NCBI GenBank assembly: GCA_954870475.1
Contig: OX940968.1
Location: 17,145,312 to 17,209,311 of the forward strand
DNA length: 64,000 bases
From: Euphrasia confusa
Taxonomy: Eukaryota > Streptophyta > Magnoliopsida > Lamiales > Orobanchaceae
Direction: 5' to 3'
Below, one piece after another: positions 11,890 through 22,371 of this stretch. Below the pieces are notes generated by a model. It was not told the DNA's origin. It did no database searches and worked only from the letters and a program-made list of their open reading frames with translations. How positions within the stretch are numbered: position 1 is the first letter of the stretch; each line of letters opens with the position of its first letter. The position numbers were made by a program, and so were the translations under genes.

Positions 11890-12467
11890 TGTTTTACGAC
11901 TAAAGAAAAATTCATACCTTTGAGAGGACAAGATGTAGACCCCCAGTACTCAGACTGCTTCCCTTGGGGATGTTTGCCAGAAGGCTTCTTTATCCCACCT
12001 TTTGGTCCAAGTCCCTTAGGACCACCGGACCCCCTTGTCTTCTTCTCCTTTCCTTTGCCTTAAGGTCCGAAACCTTTGGCTTTGGCTATAAGAGCTTGCG
12101 ATTGTTTCAACTCGTCCAAAAGATCCATCATCTCAAAAACATGATCAAGTGTTTCATCGAAGTAACAGATCTTTACGAGTATCCTCATCGCCTCTTTTCT
12201 AGCCTCCCCATCATGTCCAAACAGCAACTTGAGTTTGAGCATGACATCATGATTAATGGCTAGTGAACGAGCACTCTCCCATTTTTCAAAGTCAAAAATC
12301 TCATCCTCAGTTGAGTTAATGGTGAGTCCAGGAGGACAAGTTTCACTGAGTACGTCTTTGTACTCTTTTGCAGTCTGAGCAATGTCTAACTCTTCTTTCC
12401 ATTCAACACAGTGTGGAACCAGTGCGTCAAATTCCTCAAGTATCATCTCAAGTGGATTCATAGACAT
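11890..12467 (-). pseudogene. Element A gag with premature stop (short-gag subfamily)
   Basis: The Copia gag frame starts MNPLEMILEEFDALVPHCVE at 12461; an extra in-frame ATG at 12467 is unlikely to be used. The frame runs 135 codons and stops at TAA near 12060, where element H has AAA. Sequence after the stop still encodes the basic linker and the degenerate knuckle seen in H. Compared with D, two internal blocks of gag are missing: the segment after the KW..A..M position, and the DETQVDIILQSL to AEGIYKKGK segment. The zinc knuckle reads QSEYWGSTSCPL, so the first two cysteines and the histidine are gone. Confidence 0.82.
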
Positions 12468-14552
12468 TTTCTAAACCTATAAGCACATTTAAACAAACAA
12501 TTAATTTAATATCCGACGTTATCTCCCTGGAATAACATCATTAAATCACTAATCACATCTAAAATCCCATCAGGTAAGGCAAGCCACGTGGTGTGGACGT
12601 TTACCCACCCAAATGATTTAGTAATTAGATTTTCTTTGGCCATACATCAATTATACCGTAACTTCGTGGGGAAGAATACTATAACGCGTATCTAAGTGTA
12701 AACCATTACTCAGTACTAAAGTAAATCGTTTGGAATTGCTACATCACCGCAAGCCACGTGGTGTGGACGTTTACGATAATTTCACAACTCTTCACAATCA
12801 CTTATAACTGTCTACATCAATTAATCCAAAATCCGTTAGCATAGCAAGCCACGTGGTGTGGACGTTTACTACACTAAGAGACTTTTATAATTGACTCCCA
12901 ATTACAAGATCCATTAGATTTTGTGAATCAAGACTCGGAGAATCATAAGTGAAACTCGAAGTTTCTAACCAGTGATTCGCCATGCGAGCGACCCTATCTC
13001 TCATAAATGAGGGAGCCGAGCAGACAATCGACCCATCTATCAAAGAATGGCACGAAGGTCTCTAATTTGTGTCATCCACATGACCAAGTGGCTTTGGCTC
13101 CATTCCACTCCCCGGGGTGAGAATGAGTCGACTTGAAGTCAGTTTCAGAAAGACAAATTAGGCATTGTTTGATAAACTCGATCAATGTTTCTTGTAAAAG
13201 GAATTACAAGAATTCTCCTCCAATGACTCGTCTATACGAACTTCGAAAGTCCATAAGAGTCACCAAGAGAACAGTAATGGAGACCATGGGAATGTTTCCA
13301 TCCCCTCTCCCACTTAGCTTTTTATAATAAAGGGATACGCTATCTAGTGCATAAAATAAACACATATAGCATGCATGAAAGCAATAAAGCACATAGATCA
13401 CATAGTCAAAATAATGCTAGAGAAATTATTTTCCCGACTATCATGGCTTTATCTTCATATGCATCCTCTAGTCTTCAGTCTTCGTTTCTTGAATGCTCCA
13501 TGTGACGAGAATATTAATTTCCAATATTTAAATCTATTTATTTTCAATTAATCCAAAAGTTACTTAATTCGAAAATTAAGTCAATTGAATATATCAAAAA
13601 TAAAATTAAATATTATTAATATTTTTATTTATTTAATTTCCCATCTAATTCTATTAAATCTTTAGAATAATCTATCCAAGTCAAATTCGGAATATTCTAG
13701 AAGGCTTCTTTAATAGAATAAGGAAATAAAATAAATTTAGGACTCTATTACTTTCCATTATCAATTAATTTCCATCTAATGAAAATTCCCTAGAATAGGA
13801 ATAATCAAATAGGAAATAAATTAATACTAAATTAATTAAATTCCTAATCCATGAATATCTCCATAAAGGAAATAAAACAAATAGGAATAAAATTAATTCA
13901 ATTAATTCTTTTCCTAATCCATGAGAATTTCCTAAAAGGAAGATACTCAAATAGGAAAGTCGAATTAATTAGAAAAGTCGGATTATGGTAGGAGTAGCAC
14001 GGGTTGGGAGTCCCGGCACCACCCCCACCACCATGATCGACCGGCCACCGGAGGGGATCACCGCCGCCGCCATTCCAGCCGGCCAGCCACCACCAACGCC
14101 AGCGGCAGCCCACGGCCGAGGGGCGATCGGCCCCTTCCTTGCGGTCGACCGTGAGGTTCGATCATGGGGTTGATCGTCCCTCTCGTCCATCGTCTTCTTC
14201 GTCACACCTTCTTCGTCTTCCGGCGATCGTCTCAACATCGAACCAACGTAATAAAATTACAAGAATTAAATTACAATATCCGGTATCGATTCTATACATG
14301 AAATCGACCCTATACATTTTCCGGAAAAATAAAGAACGTAATAATAAATCCTAAATTCGGTCAACCCCCGAATTTTTACTATTACAACATTCATCCACAC
14401 AAAACGAATCTCGACATGTCCGAGAGTTTAATAATCATGATAATTAATTAAAAAAAATTAATTAAATCCAACCATGATAGCCGGAAATCCTGCAAGGTAG
14501 AACAACAATCGAGTATATACATGAACACGAAACCAAACGCTCTGATACCAAT
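12468..14552 (-). other. Element A leader between primer site and gag
   Basis: About 2.1 kb. From the 5' LTR inward in sense: the primer site (14539-14550), a GC-rich patch (13980-14240) whose first ATG opens with the conserved phrase RRSPEDEEGVTKKTMDE, an AT-rich stretch, a PPT-like AAGTGGGAGAGGGGA with a small sORF (13204-13401), and three copies of the 26-bp G-box motif (12844-12869, 12749-12774, 12579-12604). Confidence 0.85.
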
Positions 14553-16467
14553 TGTTGGAAATCGATATCCCGGGCTATTAAAATTTATGCGGAACCGATA
14601 GCCCGACCAAAATCCTTCATCGCCGGAGATTGGATTCCCGACTCATCCGCAGGAGTCCGACCTTTGGAGACTACGCGCCCGAAGACACGCAGCCCGCCCC
14701 CAGCCGATTTTCTCCCGCGAGCCGAATCCATGAACGCGAACCATCTCATGTCGACGGAGCTCGACTTGAGCATCACCGCCGCGGGATGAAACCCCGCGGC
14801 TAGAAAACCCTAGCCGAGCCCCCCGCCGCGAGGGGGCTCGCGATCGCACGCCGCGATCGCCGGGGCTGCCCAGCAGCCCCCGGTGGTGAGTCCGGCGACT
14901 CACCACTGCCGCCGGAGGAGGGCGGTCAGCCTCCAGCTGACCTGCCGCGGCCCAGCCGCGGCTTCCCCTCACGATCGACCTCACGGTCGATCGATCGCCC
15001 CGGCTTCCAGCCGGGGTCCTCCCGTGCGCGCACCTGACCGGCGAGGGTGGCCGGGATCCGGCGTGGCACCAGCCCACGTCATCCCGGCGGTCGATCAAGG
15101 ATCGACCGTGTGCCCCGGCGTCCAGCCGGGGCTTCCCCCTCCGTCGCGTGCATGCCGCGATCGAACCCTAGGGTTCGATCGCCCCCTCGGCTCCAAGCCG
15201 AGGGTTCTCTCGATCTTCGCCGGGGATCTCGAATCCCCGTCCCCGAAGTTCGTACGTTTATCCGGATCGTGTGTTCATGTATATACTACAATTAATTCAC
15301 ACAAAATCATAAAAGAGGGTTTATGATTTTACCTTAGATTCGTTGTACGGAGAAACGAAATCAAACACGTTGATGACCTTGCGATCTTCCCACGTATTCC
15401 TTGCACCTCGTCCGAACGTCGTGTGGGCGACGATCTATCGAACACCTTATGGATCTTCCTCACTCTCCAAGACTTTTTAGTTGGCGTAACTTAGGTTCTC
15501 TTAGTTATGAAAAGTGAAGACCATGTAGTGCTTATATAGGCTACGTAGGGGATCAAAAGGAGAATAAATATTGGGCTTCTAATATTGAAAATTAAATTGG
15601 GTCCAACCCAAATCCATTAATTCTTATCAATATTAATTTTATTTATTTTCCACTATATAAATAAAATTGCACTCCCAATATTATTCCATATTATATCAAA
15701 TAATATTTCTCCAGCTTAGTATTATTTATTCCGTGTATTTAAGATTTAAATATCCATGAATAAATTTATTTATTGCTCAATAAATATTATTCATTTCTTA
15801 TATCCGAGAATAGTACCGTTCAACTTTAATTATTATGCGGATTAAATCCACCTGCAGGGTTTACATAATAATTCCTTATGAACTCATCTCGGGGATATTA
15901 TCAACCCTTCCGGGATACACTGCCCCTTCAAGAATTCACGGCATGCCATATATAAAATATAGTGACCCAACTTAACCGGTAATTAACCCAATAATTAAAT
16001 CGGTTAATTCCTTTGGTAAATCAAAGTCACTTATATTCAATATACACACCCGCAATTGTTTCAGGGATTAAGAATAAAATACTCCGAGTCTCAAATCAAT
16101 TATCGCCGAGCAATCCTAATTGATGAGTCTCAATCGATCCGCTCAATACACCAAGTGTACAAGTGTGATAAAATAATTAAGATAAATTATTTTCTCTCTC
16201 ACACAACGACTATACCGATGGATTGGTCCGTGTCCATCTAGGTCGTGAGCAACTGTTCGATTAAATACGAGTAACCGATAGTATGATCTTCTGTGTGCCC
16301 ATGCAACACCATACTAACTACAACGTATAAAATCCAGGACTATGATTTGCATATATTAATTAATAATAATTAATTGCAAATAATTGTTTATTAATTAAAT
16401 AGGTTAAATGCCATGACAGGGAGTTTACCGGTACTTAAATCTAGACATTAAGTACACAACTCCAACA
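14553..16467 (-). repeat. Element A 5' LTR
   Basis: Same length as its partner (1915 bp). TATATAA in sense at plus 15532-15538 (LTR promoter). The hairpin array at about 14606-15261 lies downstream of the TATA box and should be in the transcribed R/U5 part. The conserved GGCTGGTGCC hairpin (15060-15080) has one mismatch here that its partner LTR lacks. Confidence 0.93.
14606..15261 (-). other. Hairpin array in element A 5' LTR (R/U5)
   Basis: GC-rich block with consecutive perfect stems. One has GCCCCGGC pairing with GCCGGGGC around a TGGAC loop (sense), one is a GATCGAACCCTAGGGTTCGATC palindrome, and one has GGCGTGG pairing with CCACGCC around GCTGGTG (intact at 8014-8034 in the partner LTR). 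The apparent protein frames on both strands here are by-products of the stop-poor composition. Confidence 0.75.
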
Positions 16468-16577
16468 GTAACCAAGCTTGTGGAAAAGTGGGACAAGTAT
16501 TATATCTGCTGAACCAATGTATTCATAGAGTGGTTCAAAGATGTACTCATGCATTGCCACCGAGTTTAGTGCTTCCG
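16468..16577 (-). pseudogene. Peptidase C48 gene: 5' part of the exon split by element A
   Basis: After an AG acceptor (GCAG in sense) the exon starts at 16577 in phase 2 and reads EALNSVAMHEYIFEPLYEYI, then SADIILVPLFHKLGY. With one TSD copy removed, it continues without a frame change into the HFTL segment at 7501, giving a 221-nt exon of 73 codons plus two bases. The (D)IILVP..HKLGYHFTL phrase matches the strand before the catalytic histidine of Ulp1-type peptidases. No earlier exon could be recognised up to 19000. Confidence 0.6.
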
Positions 16578-17106
16578 CTGCAAGCTTTATTAGCAGAAGG
16601 TATGTTAGACATATTCACACAAAAATATCAAAGAGGTTATTGAATTACTGGTAATTACAATATTCAATCAATTACTAATACAACTTACTACCACTAAACA
16701 ACTACATTATAGTGAGAAGTACCTAAGTTTAGCTAAACCACATGGTACTACCAATACACAACTACACAAAAACAGAAATTTCTAACTCTAGAAATAAAGA
16801 ATCATGTAACGGATCCAATTATGCAATTAGGTAAAACACTGAAACCTGGTTGACGACAACATCGGGTTTATAAAATCGTCAATTAGTTTCACGCATACTG
16901 GCAATACTCAGAACAATAACTATGAAGCTAATCACATTACCAACTGAAATCAATAAACACTCATTCATTGAAACAATCACATAATCACAATATCAACACA
17001 TACATTAAATAAATATTGCAATATCATCCACATCCCCTAATTGTTTCAAAAAATAAAAAGTTTTTATTTATTTTAAATTGATATAACAGGAACTGAATAT
17101 TTCTAA

Positions 17107-17235
17107 ATTAGAACTTGTTATGAAACTAAATCATTTCAGAATATATATGTATACAAATTCAGATTTCAATAAACATGTTTCTAATACATGTTTCAATTAG
17201 AACTTGTTATGAAACTAAATTCATTTCCTATTTTA

Positions 17236-17317
<82 letters not shown>

Positions 17318-17334
17318 ACAAATACAGGTTTCAA
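17107..17334 (+). repeat. Local duplication with (AT)n microsatellite expanded in one copy
   Basis: A segment beginning ttagaacttgttatgaaac and ending tttcaataaa occurs twice (17107-17173, 17198-17334). The first copy has a short atatatatgtatac run; the second has about 37 AT units (17238-17313) at the same place. Confidence 0.8.
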
Positions 17335-17937
17335 TAAAAAAAATTACACCTACATACCAAGATCTATACAACACTAAATTTTTTGGAAAATAGTTTGTAA
17401 ATACATATTTGTACATAGTTAAAATTCTCAAAAACAGTTTCAACTCGGTATAAAAATATTAATGACGTGCCATTGGCACTAGAAACGTTTTAGGAACTAT
17501 ATACCTCACAGCCCCTTCATTATTTAAAAGTCATTAATCAAAACTCAGTGGGTATGACTTCTACTAAAAAATGCAAATTGAACTACAAAAAATATACAAA
17601 ACAGAGAACTACTACACATTAATATAAGCTTGGAGTACTGCTTTCAAGAATCATACTTGTAACTGAAAATACAAGAAACAAACAGTTAATGAAACAATGT
17701 AATAATAATGTCCCAAGACCTGTTTTGGGAACTATATACCTAAAACTTAACATGATAAGCTGATAATATACACATTACATAACTAATTGGCTGATAATAT
17801 ACACATTACATAACATATCCCTTTATCAAAATACACCACAAAAAACAGTTAGTGAAACCACTAGGAACCCAAGAATGTATTGACACTGACACGCTATTAA
17901 TTGATGGAAATCGTAACTTGATAGACCTTCTCATTAT

Positions 17938-18455
17938 TTTAAAAAAATTATACAGCAATCCATTGGTAAGAAACTAATCTAGACAGTTCCTCGAACTACA
18001 GAATTGTATATGCATCTCATTTAATCTCCAATAAAACATGAACTGGAACTAACATCATAATGAAACATGTCGTACGTATACGTAGGAAAACAAACCTAAA
18101 TAGGAACTGGAACTAAAGATTTTATATAAATTTGAGGATCTAACAAAGGAGAGTTTTTGCACATGGATTCTATGCATCTAGACAGTTCCTCGAACTAATC
18201 TAGACAGTTCCTAGAAATACAAAATTGACAGTTCCTCGATTTTAAAAAAAATATATAGCGAATCCATGGGTAAGAAATTAATCTAGACAATTCCACGAAC
18301 TACAGAATTGTATATGCATCTCATATAGTCCAATTTAACATTTTCATAAAACATGCACTGGAACTAACATCATAACTGAATTTGTCATATACGTCTTAAA
18401 CTAACCTAAACAGGAACTGGATCTATCGAATTTATATACAACTCAGGAACTAACA
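17938..18455 (+). repeat. Diverged direct repeat of about 200 bp
   Basis: The block at 17938-18140 recurs at 18238-18455: both contain taatctagacagttcctcgaac-like text, actacagaattgtatatgca, and ctggaactaacatcata in the same order. Short extra pieces (tctagacagttcct) lie between. The function is not recognised. Confidence 0.7.
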
Positions 18456-18815
18456 TTTAATATTTACTAACACATGCATTCGAACTAACATCAAAATTCA
18501 GTTTTTCAAAAAAGGCATGCAACTTCTGGTTCCCTAATATCACAAAAACAAATTAATCTATCCAACACGAAAATCACTTCTTAAAGACATAACAGAAAAA
18601 ACTTCCCCATCGAATTAGGTCCCTAAGAAATTCTCTCTAGTTCCAGGTTAGATAAATAGAATAAAAAAGTGAAAAAAACTGACAAACACCCAAAAAAATT
18701 CATTTCAAAATTCAGAATTTAAAAACTTGAATGTCTGCAATTTTTTGAAATTAGATTCAGATCCAACATATTTTACAAAGAGTTTTTCAAGATAATGCAC
18801 CAAACGACAAACTTA

Positions 18816-19000
18816 CAAATTGGTTGGTTAGCAGATCCGCCGTCAGGATCTCCCTCTAGCCGGTTCCAGGAAATCGTGGTTTGCGGGTGAATCAGTTCTT
18901 CTAAAGCACTCGCCGATTCTGTAAATTCCAATGGAAAAAGTTTCTGATAGGTTTTGGGTTTTGTAGAACAGACTCTAGAAACTAATTTAGGAGAGATGCG
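18816..19000 (-). other. Possible non-coding first exon on the minus strand
   Basis: A more GC-balanced stretch on the minus strand ends at a good donor (GTAAGTTTG, sense, near 18817). It is open in one frame but has no ATG. It may be the 5' UTR exon of the C48 gene that continues at 16577, which has the same orientation, but nothing between them confirms this. Confidence 0.25.
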
Positions 19001-19212
19001 AGAATTAATGTCAGATTACGTATAATTCTTATAATATATGTAATTTATTTATTTGGAAGTTTTAATGGATAGAAAACACAAATAAGAGGGGTAGTTTTGA
19101 AAGTTTTGACTCTTTTACAATTAGAACAAAGATTAGTATTTACATATAATTAAACTATAAGGACTTACTCTTATTGTGAAAGCCCCTAAATAAAAATACA
19201 TAAATATAAAGA

Positions 19213-19376
19213 ATGATATATAATAGGGTTTGGGGGTTTTACGCTGGGAAAAAATGTAGAGAGAGCGAGAGAGAAGCCGCAACCGAGAATAAAAGAAAAG
19301 AGGAGACGGACGTGAGGGAAGAAGAGGAAAAGAGAAGAGAGAGGGGCGATGGCGGACGACGAGAAGGAAGGAAGAA
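19213..19376 (+). promoter_or_regulatory. Possible gene start disrupted by element B
   Basis: A TATATAA box near 19216 is followed by a purine-rich (GA-repeat) leader-like stretch and an ATG in favourable context (GGCGATGGCGG, ATG at 19349). The frame opens MADDEKEGR and is cut by element B 28 bases after the A of the ATG. The sequence beyond B (44771 onward) closes the frame within a few codons, so a coding gene is not established; a non-coding transcript is possible. Confidence 0.3.
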
Positions 19377-20603
19377 TGTAACAATCCGTATTTTTATAAA
19401 CAGCGGAATGTGTTAATTTTGGAAATAACATTTTATAAAGTGCGGACGTCACAAAATTTTAATTTTAAAAACAATAATTTACTATTATGTTAGAATTTTT
19501 AACTAATAATTCTCAATAATACTATTAAATAAGCACAACAATATTACTACATACACACAACACACATATTTATATATATAATAGTATATGTATATGTGTA
19601 TATATGTAATTTAAACGGTGTTCACGTAGTATGCCAAATAAACATAACCATGTATATTTATATACTTATAAATACCTAGGCTATCTTATATTGGAATTTC
19701 AGCACCATATATAAATACATATAAGGCAATCTACTAACTAAAAGAACATTAACTGAATGTTGAAATTATAAAATGCAATTACTGAATAATTTGAAAGTGC
19801 TTGTTATTGAAGTAGTTTGAAACATGAAATATTATTTGCATAATATCCAAAAGAGAATTACTTGTACTAAATTGATGGGAAATATTTATTTATTTTATTT
19901 AATCCTCCATCCTTGATCACCTTTTTCGCTCGACATCCTCGTGTGTACCTAAAAATAGTTGTTGTCGAAAGAGTGAGCTCAACGCGCTCAATAGGGTCAA
20001 TACCTCATCCAATACTAGAATCAAATACATGTATTACCAATGAACATAACATGAAAATATTGTAATTTTAATAAAACATGAGATCCATTTAATAATCTGG
20101 ATAACATGAAAATATTGTAAATTTAATAAACATGAGATCCATTTAATAATCTGGATATTGCGAGTTGCGCCAACTATTGCGTTGGTCCCCTTCGACCCTT
20201 TTCCCCGGTCTCCGGTTACAACGAAAAATATATTTTAATAAATTCACATAAATGCACACATAGAAACACACATAATGAAACAAGTAGTAAACAAGGTAAA
20301 TCGACAACATGACACATACCTCGATGAGCTGGGACGTGAACGTGAAAATCCAAAGCGCGTCAAAGACCAAAGGGGCTGAACTAGAAACTTCTAAATCTCC
20401 AAGGGCTGAATATATAATTTTTAGATTTAGTGTGGATCTAATAAAATTATTGGGATTTAATATTGGAGTGGCCCATAATAATTCAAAGTCTAGGGACCTC
20501 TTAGCAATTCTTCTTTATATAGTTGACAAAAAGTGCCGTAGATGAGATTTAGAATACCAGGTTGCTTTTGCCTCTTTCTTTCTTAATCTTCTTCTGTATT
20601 TAC
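19377..20603 (-). repeat. Element B left (3') LTR, segment 1
   Basis: Matches 42662-43903 of the right LTR. It includes a tandem duplication of about 56 bp (20047-20156; unit with aacatgaaaatattgtaa...gagatccatttaataatctgg) that is also in the right LTR. It ends at TTTAC, the target of element C. Confidence 0.9.
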
Positions 20604-22357
20604 TGTTGGAGTTGTGTACTTAATGTCTAGATTTAAGTAACGATAACTCCCGGTCATAGCATTTAATCTATTTATTTAATAAACAATTATTTGCATTTAA
20701 TTATTGATAATTAAATATATGCAAAATATAGTCCTGGATTCTATACGTTGTAGTTAGTATGGTGTGCGTCGTCACACGGAAGACCATACTATCGGTTACT
20801 CGTATTTAATCGAACGATTGCTCACGACCTAGATGGACACGGACCAATCCATCGGTATAGTCGTTGTGTGAGAGAGAAAATAATTTGTCTTAATTATTTT
20901 ATCACACTTGTACACTTGGTGTATTGGGCGGATCGCTTGAGATTTATCAATTAAGATTGCCTTTGATAATTGATTTAAATCTCAGAGTATTTTATTCTTA
21001 ATCCCCGATACTATTGCGGGTGTGTATATTTAATTTAAGTGACTTTGATTTTCCAAAGGAATTAACCGATTTAATTATTGAGTTAATAACCGGTAAAGTT
21101 GGGTCACTAAATTTTATATATGGCATGCCGTGAATAATTGACGGGAAAATGTATCCCGTAAGGGTTGATAATATTCCCCAGATAAGTTCATAAGGAATTA
21201 TTGTGTAAATCTCATGAGTGGATTTTGTTCCGCACAATAATTAAGGTTGAATGATACTATTCTCGGATAAAAGAGATGAATAAATTAATTAGCAATAAAT
21301 TAATTTTATTCATGGATATTTAAATCTTAAATACACGGAACAAATAATACTACCGGAGAAATACTATTTGATTTAACATGGTTTAATATTGGTAGTGCTA
21401 TTAATTTATATAGTGGAAAATAAATTAATTAATATTAATGGGATTAATAGATTTGGGCTTGAGCTCAATTTAATCATTAATATTGGAAGCTCAATATTCC
21501 ACCTCCTTTAGATCCCCTACGTAGCCTATAAAAGCACTACATGGTCTTCACAAATCATAAGACAAGATTATTATACTTGATATTCTAGAGAGTTCGTGAA
21601 GGAGATCCATAAGGAATTCGGAGGATCGTCGCCCACATGACGTTCGAACGAGGTGCAAGGAATACGTAGGAAGATTCAAAGGTCTTCAATTTGATTTCGT
21701 TTCTCCGCACAACGAATCAAAAGGTAAAATCATAAAATCCCTTGTATGATTTTATGTGAATTAATTGTGATACATACATGAACATACGATCCGGGAAAAC
21801 GACGAACTTCGGGGACGGGGATTCGAGATCCCCGGCGAAGATCGAAGAACCCTCGACATGCGTCGAGGGTGGCGGCCGAACCCTAGGGTTCGACCGCCGG
21901 CGTGCGTCGAGAAGGGAGCCCCGGCTGGACGCCGGGGCAGACGATCGACGGGGGTCGATCGTCGGGGACGCCGCGGGCTGGTGCCGCGGCGGGTCCCCTC
22001 CGCCCCACGGCGGCGGCCTCGTCGGAGAGGTCGCGGCTGGGGGCGATCGAGCCCTAGCTCGATCGCCGGGGGGATTGCCGCGGGCTAGTGCCGCGGCTGG
22101 TGGCTCCCCCCACTCCGGCGATGGCGGTGAGTCGCCGGACTCACCGCCCCGGGCTGCCGGAGCAGCCCCAGCGATCGGCGCACGATCGCGAGCCCCGGCG
22201 GGGGCTCGACTAGGGTTTCGGCCGCGGATTCATCCCGCGGCGATGCTCGGGTCGAGCCTGGCTCCGTTTGGTGGTTCGCGGTTTTCCGGCGATGGGACTT
22301 CGGTCGGGTTGTCGTTTTCCGCAATTTTTTGATAACCCGGGATATCGATTTCCAACA
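20604..22357 (+). repeat. Element C 5' LTR
   Basis: U3 is AT-rich; a TATAAAA promoter box lies at 21527-21533. Everything after about 21560 should be transcribed and includes the hairpin array. The LTR ends CCAACA, followed by AT and the primer site. Confidence 0.94.
21845..22170 (+). other. Hairpin array in element C 5' LTR (R/U5)
   Basis: Perfect stems in order: 21850-21869 (CCCTCGAC/GTCGAGGG), 21871-21898 (around AACCCTAGGGTT), 21918-21938 (GCCCCGGC/GCCGGGGC, loop TGGAC), 21940-21963 (GACGATCGA/TCGATCGTC), 21969-21991 (CGCCGCGG/CCGCGGCG, loop GCTGGTG), 22042-22067 (11-bp stem, loop CCTA), 22077-22097 (GCCGCGG/CCGCGGC, loop GCTAGTG), 22123-22148 (11-bp stem, loop GCCG) and 22151-22168 (GGGCTGC/GCAGCCC). 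Nine stems in about 320 bases is far beyond chance, and sister elements preserve pairing with different bases. Confidence 0.85.
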
Positions 22358-22359
22358 AT

Positions 22360-22371
22360 TGGTATCAGAGC
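22360..22371 (+). other. Primer binding site of element C (tRNA-iMet)
   Basis: TGGTATCAGAGC, complementary to the 3' end of initiator tRNA-Met, two bases after the LTR. The same site and spacing occur in A, B, D and E; G and H have one change in the last base of the 12. Confidence 0.95.

Larger units (their letters stand above)
7507..16467 (-). mobile_element. Element A: complete non-autonomous Copia-type LTR retrotransposon
   Basis: 8961 bp, minus orientation, TSD GTAAC. Two LTRs of 1915 bp (7507-9421 and 14553-16467) start TG, end CA, and differ at about eight sites by eye count, so the insertion is recent. The primer binding site (14539-14550, GCTCTGATACCA in plus reading, two bases from the LTR) fits tRNA-iMet. 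The polypurine tract lies at 9422-9432 (AAGTGGGAGAT in sense). In sense order: 5' LTR, leader of about 2 kb with hairpin-rich and G-box segments, gag with a premature stop, decayed pol, 3' LTR. No intact protease, integrase or reverse transcriptase is present. It interrupts the C48 gene exon. Confidence 0.95.
16578..19376. other. AT-rich region between the C48 gene fragment and element B
   Basis: No clear gene. It contains an (AT)n microsatellite, a duplicated block of about 200 bp, a possible non-coding exon near 18820-18990 (minus) and a purine-rich leader-like stretch at 19213-19376 (plus). These are listed separately where supportable. Confidence 0.55.

Noticed and set aside
17175..17443. 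Tyr/Ile repeat proteins on both strands
   Set aside because: Translation of the (AT)n microsatellite.
20143..20545. 75-78 codon frames in the element B LTR (repeated at 43443-43845)
   Set aside because: Present twice only because the LTR is duplicated; no similarity recognised and the two strands overlap.
20998..21237. 78-79 codon frame antisense to the LTR (also 25321-25557, 32468-32704, 37190-37429, 47542-47778, 63492-63728), with a shared PYELISGILSTLTGYTFPSS phrase
   Set aside because: It repeats because the LTRs are copies of one another. A and H carry stops in it, it lies antisense in U3, and I know no family it fits. Not called as a gene.
21845..22170. Hairpin series as a CRISPR array or bacterial attachment sites
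   Set aside because: No constant repeat with unique spacers, and the context is a plant LTR.
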